Source of the DNA: Prevotella sp. CAG:732
Lineage (GTDB): Bacteria > Bacteroidota > Bacteroidia > Bacteroidales > Bacteroidaceae
DNA: 64,000 nucleotides
NCBI GenBank assembly: GCA_000436035.1
Contig: FR893244.1
Location: 1-64,000, forward strand
Reading direction: 5' to 3'
Both the position numbers and the translations under genes were made by a program. Under the pieces are notes generated by a model, which was not told where the DNA came from, did not search any database, and saw only the letters and a program-made list of their open reading frames with translations. This document shows, piece after piece, positions 53,991 through 61,062 of the stretch (its first letter is position 1; every line of letters starts with the position of its first letter).

Positions 53991-54235
53991 AAAAAAGTTC
54001 TATATTCCATTCCATGAGGACACTATCGTTATTTGATAGACAAGTTCTTAAAGGAACCAGAAAAAGGGACAACTCTGCGGATATGTTGTAGCGTGCAAGC
54101 ACATCTTGCGCAAGGAAGAGACAAGAATGTACGCACCATCTGCTCTGCCGGCATTGGAAGAGAAGCCAGCATTCAGAAATTCGATTTTGTCAGTAAAGGC
54201 ATGAATACAGGAGCGAATAGGGCTAAAATGGTCGC
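53991..54235. other. Intergenic region without recognised gene
   Basis: About 245 bases between the glycosyltransferase hairpin and the end of the HU-like gene. Overlapping open frames of about 60-70 codons exist on both strands, without signal peptide, family match or upstream promoter. The composition is less AT-rich than the glycosyltransferase run, so it may be a remnant of an older gene, which I cannot identify. Confidence 0.3.
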
Positions 54236-54835
54236 TCACTTCAAGAAATAGATGGGCGAATGCCTCGTCCCATCCTTCACCATGATACCTTTCTCACAGA
54301 AATATTTGAGCCACTTCTGGGCGGTATATTGGGTCAAGCCGAAAAGGAGGCGAAGGGCACGAGTGGTGATGAAACGATTCTCTTCCAGATATTCCTTGAT
54401 TTTCTCCAAAAGTTTCTCTTCCGTATATTGGGAAGACTGCGTAGTATATTCGGAACGGATGAAGTGCATTCCTATCTCCACCTCATCCATGAGCGATGAC
54501 TCCGGACGGAAATTGATGCCAGCAAGACGAACCTCCTTACCCGTAATCTTTCTATCAGGCTGTTCCTCAGGCATCTCCAAACTCGCCGACAAGGAGAAAT
54601 AACCCAACTCCGGGATGTGAACTCGGCGCCCCATCGTAAACTCCGGCACACAGATGTCATGCAATTCCCTGAGGACTGCCGCCACATCTCCCTTGGTGAG
54701 CGAGCACCGATTCTGAATGGCAGTTTCCAACTCCTTGTCCGTCATCGGCTCATGCTGAACGAGTCTAACGTATTGACGATTTTCCCCAGTACCTTATGAG
54801 TTTTTGATGGTATAAATGTCATATTTCAAATCCAT
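54236..54835 (-). pseudogene. HU-like (HU-HIG) DNA-binding protein gene interrupted by an in-frame TAA
   Basis: The intact part (54236-54745) encodes 169 residues with the bacterial HU-like fold of the Bacteroidota HU-HIG type: GRRVHIPELGYFSLSASLEMP is its DNA-arm region, followed by KITGKEVRLAGINFRPE and a C-terminal winged-helix-like segment (NRFITTRALRLLFGLTQYTAQKWL in that area). The same frame continues upstream through GTGENRQYVRLVQHEP to a TAA codon (54794-54796) and beyond it to MDLKYDIYTIKNS with an ATG at 54835. Family members normally begin with this 'KYD.Y..KNS.GTGE..QYVR' stretch, so codon 14 appears to be a sense codon turned into TAA. The product is either lost, or made as a shortened protein from the internal ATG at 54745. 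Confidence 0.75.
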
Positions 54836-54896
54836 ACGATAAAGTTTTTGGGTTTACATCAATAGTTCGTGGTAACAGTTGTTCTTGAAACCTATT

Positions 54897-54905
54897 GCAA
54901 ATATA
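54897..54905 (-). promoter_or_regulatory. -7 box of the HU-like gene
   Basis: Minus-strand TATATTTGC matches TAnnTTTG and lies about 60 bp upstream of the ATG at 54835. This supports 54835 as the original start. No clear -33 element. Confidence 0.45.
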
Positions 54906-54986
54906 GCAAATAATGCTAGACATTGTACTAATTGGTGAAAAGAATTAGGATTATTTATACATTTTCGAGCGTCAAATTATCTTTTA

Positions 54987-55102
54987 GCGACCGCCAAAAC
55001 ATCTTATGGCGACCGCTTGACGATTTGATGGCGGGGGGCATGGCGGTCGTTTGACGATTTGATGGCGGTTGCCACAAAATCTTTTGACGACCGCCAAAAG
55101 AT
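54987..55102. repeat. Patch of short direct and inverted GC-rich repeats
   Basis: TTGACGATTTGATGGCGG occurs at 55018-55035 and 55051-55068 (33 bp period). CGACCGCCAAAA occurs at 54989-55000 and 55088-55099, and its complement-like word TGGCGGTCG at 55041-55049. The patch is surrounded by AT-rich DNA and lies between the HU-like and glf genes, transcribed divergently. A 69-codon open frame across it is not convincing as a gene. Confidence 0.7.
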
Positions 55103-55162
55103 GTGCAAGACGCAGTTCTGCTACCACATCCATGCGGCACATTGAAATAAAAGGAAGAAAAC

Positions 55163-55194
55163 ATTGCGTATCTGACTAAAATTCCTTACCTTTG
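55163..55194 (+). promoter_or_regulatory. Promoter of glf
   Basis: ATTG (55163-55166), 20 bp, TACCTTTG (55187-55194). The -7 box is a full match and the glf ATG follows 33 bp later. Confidence 0.6.
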
Positions 55195-55226
55195 CAGAAA
55201 CTTTCATCAATCATCAAGATAAGGAT

Positions 55227-56414
55227 ATGAACAACAAGAAATACGACTATCTCATAGTAGGAGCCGGACTTTTCGGCTCCACTTTCGCCCATATTGCCCA
55301 CAAGCAGGGCAAAAAGTGCCTTGTCATCGACAAGCGACCTCACCTAGGTGGCAACATCTATTGTGAGAATATAGAGGGCATCAACGTGCATAAGTATGGT
55401 GCACATATCTTCCATACCTCCAACAAACAGGTATGGGACTTCGTCAACTCCATCGTGGAGTTCAACCGATACACCAACTCACCTGTAGCCAACTACCAAG
55501 GCAAGCTCTACAACTTGCCTTTCAATATGAACACCTTCTATCAGATGTGGGGCGTGACAACTCCTGAGGAGGCACAAGCCAAGATCGACGAGCAGAAGGC
55601 GGCTTATAGTGAAGAGTTGAGAGTGAAGAACGAAGAATTGGGACTTCCAAACGAGCCTCACAACCTGGAGGAGCAAGCGATGCTTCTCGTTGGCAAGGAC
55701 ATCTATGAGCGACTCATCAAGGGATATACCGAGAAGCAATGGGGAAGAAAATGCACGGAGTTGCCTGCCTTCATCATCAAGCGACTGCCTGTGCGACTCG
55801 TCTTCGACAACAACTACTTCAACGATAAGTACCAAGGCATACCTGTGGGAGGCTACAACAAGTTGACTGAAGGCTTGTTGGAAGGCATCGACAGCCAGAC
55901 TTCCATCGACTTCTTCAGCACTCCATACGAAATGCCGAATGGCGAGAAAGCCATTCTGAAGGATGCTTGGAAGGAAATCGCCGACAAACTTGTCTTCACA
56001 GGAAAGATAGATGAGTTCTACGACTACCAGTTCGGCAAACTGAACTACCGTACCGTTCGCTTCGAGCAGGAAATCATCGACAAACCTAACTACCAGGGCA
56101 ACGCTGTGGTCAACTATACCGAGCGTAAGGTGCCTTACACCCGTGTCATCGAGCACAAGCACTTCGAGATGTTTGGTGCAGAGGTATATGATTGTCCGAA
56201 GACCGTCATCTCCAAGGAATACTCTACCGAATGGAAGGACGGCATGGAGCCATACTATCCAGTCAACGACAAGGAGAACACCGAGCTTGCCGCCCAGTAC
56301 AAGGCACTCGCCGAGCAAGAGCAAGATGTCATCTTTGGCGGTCGCCTGGCAGAGTACAAGTACTACGACATGGCTCCTATCATCGAAAAAGTTTTGGGTA
56401 TGGAGATCCGTTAA
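55227..56414 (+). CDS. glf: UDP-galactopyranose mutase
   Basis: A 395-residue flavoenzyme converting UDP-galactopyranose to UDP-galactofuranose. The FAD motif GAGLFGS lies at about 12-18, the family phrase RPHLGGNIY at about 37-45, and YGAHIFHT at about 57-64; GYTEKQWGR (about 166-174) and NYTERKVPYTRVIEHKHF are further UGM signatures. It supplies Galf to surface glycans, which fits the galactofuranosyltransferase-like gene at 44540. The C-terminus YYDMAPIIEKVL is complete. It is the first gene of a rightward operon. Confidence 0.96.
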   Translation: MNNKKYDYLIVGAGLFGSTFAHIAHKQGKKCLVIDKRPHLGGNIYCENIEGINVHKYGAHIFHTSNKQVWDFVNSIVEFNRYTNSPVANYQGKLYNLPFNMNTFYQMWGVTTPEEAQAKIDEQKAAYSEELRVKNEELGLPNEPHNLEEQAMLLVGKDIYERLIKGYTEKQWGRKCTELPAFIIKRLPVRLVFDNNYFNDKYQGIPVGGYNKLTEGLLEGIDSQTSIDFFSTPYEMPNGEKAILKDAWKEIADKLVFTGKIDEFYDYQFGKLNYRTVRFEQEIIDKPNYQGNAVVNYTERKVPYTRVIEHKHFEMFGAEVYDCPKTVISKEYSTEWKDGMEPYYPVNDKENTELAAQYKALAEQEQDVIFGGRLAEYKYYDMAPIIEKVLGMEIR

Positions 56415-56439
56415 ATTAGAATCGAAGAGGGATAAGTGA

Positions 56440-58275
56440 ATGAATAAGAGCAAAATAAAGAATCGAATATTTCCACGCACTTTGTGGAACCGTGACACCA
56501 CCTCACTATGGGGTTGCGCCTTTGTCCAACTCATCTTGTTTGACATCATTTGGTGCTTACAGACCACCTTCTCGTCCTTCTCCATCCCGGAAGTATATGT
56601 CAACACCATCTTGGTGGCACTTTTGTGCATACTTCCCTGGATGCTCACTGGCAAGAAATGGGGGGAATACCTCTTCCTGTTCATCCTCGACGGATTGCTC
56701 ATCAGCAATCTGATGTATAGCCGCACCTACAACTCTGCGATACCCCTGGAAAGCTATTTTCTGGCAGGCAACCTGAGTGACTTCACTGCCAGCGTAGTCG
56801 ATTCCATGCGACTCATCGACCTACTGCTACCACTCTCCACCCTTGCTTGCATCATCTTTCTTAGCAAGGGGAAAAAGGGGTTGCAAAAGGATTCTTCGGC
56901 AATAAATGCCACGCTACCGAAAGCCAACTTTGCCTTGCGACTGAAGCAATATGGCATCACCACGCTCATCGTATTTCTCATCTCCGCCATCCAAGTGATG
57001 TGCAGAGGTGGATGGCAAAAGGCTTTCGAGAGGCTGCAAAACGCCAACTACTATACTTGCGCCGTACCCATGTACACCATCTTTGGCAACCTCATCCACC
57101 AAGGCATGCAGACCCAATCGCCTTTCACCTCCAAGATGCAAGCCGACATCTGCCAATGGATGAAGCAACAGCCTGCCTATCAACCACTTTCCGACAGCAT
57201 CGCATCCAAGAAGACCTTGATTGTCATCTTCTGTGAGTCCTTGGAGAGCTGGGTGATCAATAAGAAGGTGGAGGGACAAGTGATTACACCGAACCTCAAT
57301 GCATTCATCGCCGATGCCCACACACTCTATGCCCCGAACGTGCTCACACAAGTGAAGGGAGGACGCTCCATCGATGGCCAACTCTTGGTCAACACCGGCC
57401 TTCTACCATTGATGAACGGCTGCTATGCCATGCAATACCCTGGCACCACCTATCCATCACTAGCCAAGGCTCTCAAGGAAAGATACCACTCCAAGTCGTA
57501 CTTGATGACAGTTGACAAGCCCGTGACATGGAATCAAGAGATTGTGGCTCACAACTTTGGCATAGACACCCTCTTCTGCAACGACAGTTGGGTGAACGAC
57601 GAGAAAGTGGGTAGCCGAAAGAAGCTAGGCGACGTGTCGTTCATGAAGCAAATCGTCAAGAAGTTGAGCAGCAGTGACATCCTAAGCCAGGGAAAAAGCA
57701 CCTTTCTACAAATCGTTACCTATTCTGGGCACAACCCCTTTGTGCTGCCCGACAACTTGAAGCGCATCCACTTCAAGGGCGATTATCCAGAGAAGATGCG
57801 TGACTATATGACCATGGCAAACTATACCGACCATGGACTAGGCATCTTACTCAACTACTTGAAATCTCGCCCCGACTACAAGGATATGATGATTGTCATC
57901 ATCGGTGACCACGAGGGTCTTGCCGCCGACCGCAAGCCCATTTGTGCATCATCTGCCGCCAAAAGTATCGTGAGCGACAAGCAGTTGACACCTTTCATCG
58001 TCATCAATGCGCCGGTGGGTGGCATCTACAAGCCAGTACTGGGACAAGTGGACCAATACCCTACCATCCTCAACCTCCTGCATCTTGACAGCTATCAATG
58101 GAAAGGAATGGGACAGAGCATTCTCGACCCAGCCAAGCAACCTGCCGCCGTAGGCTCAGACAACATGAACGTGGAGAAAACAGGAAATGTCGCAGACAAG
58201 GAAATCAAGAGGTTGACCGAAGCTCACCGAATTTCAGACCTTCTCATCAGATATGACAAGATTGTCAAACATTGA
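56440..58275 (+). CDS. LtaS/OpgB-like sulfatase-fold phosphotransferase
   Basis: A 611-residue inner-membrane protein with about five N-terminal transmembrane segments (about 22-185) and an extracytoplasmic sulfatase-like domain (about 255-575). Metal and catalytic residues are Glu266 in FCESLES, Ser310 in GGRSIDG at the position of the LtaS catalytic Thr, and Asp490-His491 in IGDHEG. The family transfers phosphoglycerol or phosphoethanolamine from phospholipids to glycans or lipids, or hydrolyses such groups. In a Gram-negative bacterium the target is probably a periplasmic or surface glycan. It follows glf after 25 bp. Confidence 0.85.
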   Translation: MNKSKIKNRIFPRTLWNRDTTSLWGCAFVQLILFDIIWCLQTTFSSFSIPEVYVNTILVALLCILPWMLTGKKWGEYLFLFILDGLLISNLMYSRTYNSAIPLESYFLAGNLSDFTASVVDSMRLIDLLLPLSTLACIIFLSKGKKGLQKDSSAINATLPKANFALRLKQYGITTLIVFLISAIQVMCRGGWQKAFERLQNANYYTCAVPMYTIFGNLIHQGMQTQSPFTSKMQADICQWMKQQPAYQPLSDSIASKKTLIVIFCESLESWVINKKVEGQVITPNLNAFIADAHTLYAPNVLTQVKGGRSIDGQLLVNTGLLPLMNGCYAMQYPGTTYPSLAKALKERYHSKSYLMTVDKPVTWNQEIVAHNFGIDTLFCNDSWVNDEKVGSRKKLGDVSFMKQIVKKLSSSDILSQGKSTFLQIVTYSGHNPFVLPDNLKRIHFKGDYPEKMRDYMTMANYTDHGLGILLNYLKSRPDYKDMMIVIIGDHEGLAADRKPICASSAAKSIVSDKQLTPFIVINAPVGGIYKPVLGQVDQYPTILNLLHLDSYQWKGMGQSILDPAKQPAAVGSDNMNVEKTGNVADKEIKRLTEAHRISDLLIRYDKIVKH

Positions 58276-58309
58276 GTTAGAACTTCAACATTTCTACAAC
58301 TTTTATCAA

Positions 58310-58317
58310 TACCTTTG
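58310..58317 (+). promoter_or_regulatory. -7 box of the ArnT-like gene
   Basis: TACCTTTG lies 22 bp before the ATG at 58340, just after the stop of the preceding gene. The -33 position is not clear. It suggests that the ArnT-like gene can be expressed separately. Confidence 0.45.
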
Positions 58318-58339
58318 CAGCAGAATATATATCATCAAT

Positions 58340-60037
58340 ATGAACACCCAATACAACAAAGCATTCTGGTATATCAGCATCCTTGCTATCTTGATGCTGA
58401 TACCATTCCTAGGGCTCACCGACTTCAATACGAAGGGCGAGCCACGCGAGGCAGTCGTAGCCTACACCATGCTGGAGCATGGCAACTGGATATTGCCGAT
58501 CAACAACGGAGGCGACATCCCCTACAAGCCACCTTTCTTCCACTGGTGCATCGCCTTCTTCAGTCTCTTCATCGGTCACGTCAACGAGTTTACCTCTCGC
58601 TTGCCGTCCGCCATCTCCCTCGTCTTGATGACCATCGGTGGTTTCACCTTCTTTGCCAAGCGCAAGGACACCAAGACCGCCCTCATCGCCGCCATCCTCA
58701 CGCTCACTTCCTTCGAGGTGCACCGTGCTGGCGTCAACTGTCGTGTGGATATGGTCAACACAGCTTTCATGGTAGGAGCGATGTATCTGCTCTATCGCTG
58801 GTGGGAAAAGGGCAAGAAGCAGTTGCCTTGGCTTGCCATCCTCTGCATGAGCGGTGCCACACTGACCAAGGGTCCCGTGGGCATCATCCTGCCTTGCTTT
58901 GTGATGGGCGTATTCATGCTCACCCAGCGAGAGAATTTCTGGGGCATCGTCTGGCGCATGGCACTCACTGCCGTGCTGTCGCTCATCATCCCTTTCTGTT
59001 GGTATTACGCCGCCTATCAACAAGGTGGTGATGCCTTCTTACACTTGGTCAAGGAGGAGAACATCGACCGATTCCTCGGCAAGATGTCGTATGGTTCGCA
59101 TGAGAACCCAGCGTGGTATAATCTGCTCACCCTCATCACGGGTTGGCTCCCTTATACCTTATTATTATTGTTCTCCCTCTTCATCCTGCCTTGGAAGCAG
59201 TTTGCGAAGAGCAAGTTGGTAGCCAACATGAAGCAAGCCACTCCCCTACAGGTATTCACATGGCTTGCCTTCCTCCTTGTACTCTTCTTCTATTGCATTC
59301 CGAAGAGCAAGCGTAGCGTATATCTCTTGCCTTGCTATCCTTTCATGGCTTATCTCATCGCCGAGTACATCGTATGGATGATGAAGGAGAAGGTAGGTGC
59401 GCTGAAGGTCTATGCTTGGGTGATGGCCGTGCTCACCATTATCCTCAACGTGGCATATCTCGCCGTAAGATGGGGGGCAGTTCCAGACAGCATCTTCCAT
59501 GGTAAGCATGCCGCCGACAATGTCGCCATGCTCCATGCACTCGCCGACTATCCTATCGCCAGCTACATCTTTGTCGTGATGTCACTCTACCTGGCATACA
59601 GAATCATCGTATCGCTGAAAAAGAAGGATGTGAGGGAGATCTGTGGCAGCACCCTCGCCACCATCATCGGTCTATTCCTCGTGCTTGATACCAGTCTGCA
59701 ACCAGCAGTGCTCAACACCAAGGCAGACAAGCCACTTGCCCCTATGATAGAGCAGCGATTCGACACGAACAAGCTATACTCTTACATACCTATCAAGGAC
59801 TTGCACTTCTTCAGCCTCAACTTCTATTTGGGCGACAAGATACAGCAGTTTGAGAAAGTATTGCCACAAGATGGCGTACTGATGATTCCAGAGGATAGCT
59901 TTGAGGAATTCAAGGAGAAATACGGCAAGGGCTATGTCTTCCAAAAGGACTGGGAGATTAAGAAAGTCGTGGAATGGCATAGTCCTATAGGATTCTATCG
60001 ATTTGTGAAGAGCGAGCCTACACTCGCTCTTCGATAA
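58340..60037 (+). CDS. ArnT-like membrane glycosyltransferase (GT83/GT39 type)
   Basis: A 565-residue polytopic membrane protein (about ten to twelve transmembrane segments). The first periplasmic loop holds TKGEPREAV (about 31-39), the acidic catalytic motif of the ArnT/PMT superfamily, and YKPPFFHW follows. Such enzymes use polyprenyl-phosphate-linked sugars to glycosylate lipid A or proteins on the periplasmic side. The GtrB-like gene on the opposite strand, which would make the polyprenyl-phosphate sugar, is directly adjacent. The start at 58340 is chosen because it begins the first membrane segment and follows a -7 box (58310-58317); the frame also has an upstream ATG inside the previous gene. 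Confidence 0.87.
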   Translation: MNTQYNKAFWYISILAILMLIPFLGLTDFNTKGEPREAVVAYTMLEHGNWILPINNGGDIPYKPPFFHWCIAFFSLFIGHVNEFTSRLPSAISLVLMTIGGFTFFAKRKDTKTALIAAILTLTSFEVHRAGVNCRVDMVNTAFMVGAMYLLYRWWEKGKKQLPWLAILCMSGATLTKGPVGIILPCFVMGVFMLTQRENFWGIVWRMALTAVLSLIIPFCWYYAAYQQGGDAFLHLVKEENIDRFLGKMSYGSHENPAWYNLLTLITGWLPYTLLLLFSLFILPWKQFAKSKLVANMKQATPLQVFTWLAFLLVLFFYCIPKSKRSVYLLPCYPFMAYLIAEYIVWMMKEKVGALKVYAWVMAVLTIILNVAYLAVRWGAVPDSIFHGKHAADNVAMLHALADYPIASYIFVVMSLYLAYRIIVSLKKKDVREICGSTLATIIGLFLVLDTSLQPAVLNTKADKPLAPMIEQRFDTNKLYSYIPIKDLHFFSLNFYLGDKIQQFEKVLPQDGVLMIPEDSFEEFKEKYGKGYVFQKDWEIKKVVEWHSPIGFYRFVKSEPTLALR

Positions 60038-60947
60038 AGTATCTCGGACGTCGCTTCACCTCTGTATATATCTTGCCAATATATACACCTGTGATGCCGA
60101 CACCGGTGGTGATGATGCCACCGATAAACCAAAGTGACACCAGCATGGAAGTCCATCCCTGGATGGTCTTCCCTTGGAAGTGCTCCACCAGTGCGAAAAT
60201 AATCATGATGATGGCTACCAAGGTCATCGCCAATCCCATGAAGGTGATGAAACGTAGGGGAGCCACGGAGAAGGACGTGATACCATCGATGCTGAAACTG
60301 AGCATCTTTGTGAGCGGATATTTGCTCTCGCCTGCCTCACGAGCCTTACGGTCGTAATAGACGAATCCCTCACGGAAACCCAGTTGGCGAACGATGGCTC
60401 GAAGGAAGAGGTTGCGCTCTGGATATTGCATCAACGCCTTCAGCGTGCGATTGGTCATCATACGGAAGTCGGCATGATTATACACCACCTCCTTATCCAC
60501 GCTCTGCATCAACTTATAGAAAGCCTGGGCGGTGAAACGCTTGAAGAAAGTATCCGTCTTGCGCTCCTTCCGCACGCCATAGATGATGTCCTTACCTTCC
60601 TGCACCTGTTTCACCATATCCACAATGACATTCTCGTCATCCTGTAAGTCAGCATCGATGCTCACCATGGCATCGCAATGATCGACCGAAGCCTCCATAC
60701 CTGCCCAGAGGGCATTTTGGTGTCCTCGGTTGTGGGAGAGTTTGATTCCCTTCACATAGGAGTGCTTCTCAGCCGCCTCCTTGATGAGTTGCCAAGTTGT
60801 GTCACGGCTACCGTCATCCACGAGGAGCAAAGCCGTCTCAGCCCCCGTCTCTTGCTTGATGCGTACCACAAGATTGCCCAAGACTTCCAGGGTCTTCGGC
60901 AATACCTCTTGCTCATTATAACATGGAATTACGATATTTATCCTCAT
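60018..60947 (-). CDS. GtrB/DPM1-like polyprenyl-phosphate glycosyltransferase (GT2)
   Basis: A 309-residue GT2 enzyme that should link a hexose from a nucleotide sugar to undecaprenyl phosphate on the cytoplasmic side. IVIPCYNE starts the GT-A domain, LVDDGSRD (about 42-49) and SIDADLQDD (about 96-104) bind nucleotide and metal, SHNRGHQNA is the GtrB-type phrase, and two C-terminal transmembrane segments (about 230-255 and 265-290) anchor it. It is convergent with the ArnT-like gene and overlaps its 3' end by 20 bp. Confidence 0.92.
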   Translation of the reverse strand: MRINIVIPCYNEQEVLPKTLEVLGNLVVRIKQETGAETALLLVDDGSRDTTWQLIKEAAEKHSYVKGIKLSHNRGHQNALWAGMEASVDHCDAMVSIDADLQDDENVIVDMVKQVQEGKDIIYGVRKERKTDTFFKRFTAQAFYKLMQSVDKEVVYNHADFRMMTNRTLKALMQYPERNLFLRAIVRQLGFREGFVYYDRKAREAGESKYPLTKMLSFSIDGITSFSVAPLRFITFMGLAMTLVAIIMIIFALVEHFQGKTIQGWTSMLVSLWFIGGIITTGVGITGVYIGKIYTEVKRRPRYFIEERV

Positions 60948-61062
60948 CTTCTCGTTGAATCTTTACATCATTCGTTTTATTATTAACGCAAGAACTTCCA
61001 TTATCTTGCATTGTATCGGCATTTTGTTTACAAAAACACCCTTTGAGTTTGCAGGAAGCCGC

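Noticed and set aside
54794..54796. Recoded stop codon (selenocysteine or pyrrolysine)
   Set aside because: The codon is TAA, not TGA or TAG, and no recoding hairpin follows; a nonsense mutation is simpler.
54955..55164. 69-codon minus-strand frame over the GC-rich repeat patch
   Set aside because: The frame is open only because of the repeated sequence and lacks a promoter, signal or recognisable fold.
55479..56726. 415-codon minus-strand open frame across glf
   Set aside because: Shadow frame: glf on the plus strand has all UGM motifs, and the minus frame runs into the next gene without a promoter or signal.
58315..59031. 238-codon plus-strand frame inside the ArnT-like gene
   Set aside because: Out-of-frame shadow rich in His/Arg, typical for an alternate frame of a membrane protein gene; no start context of its own.
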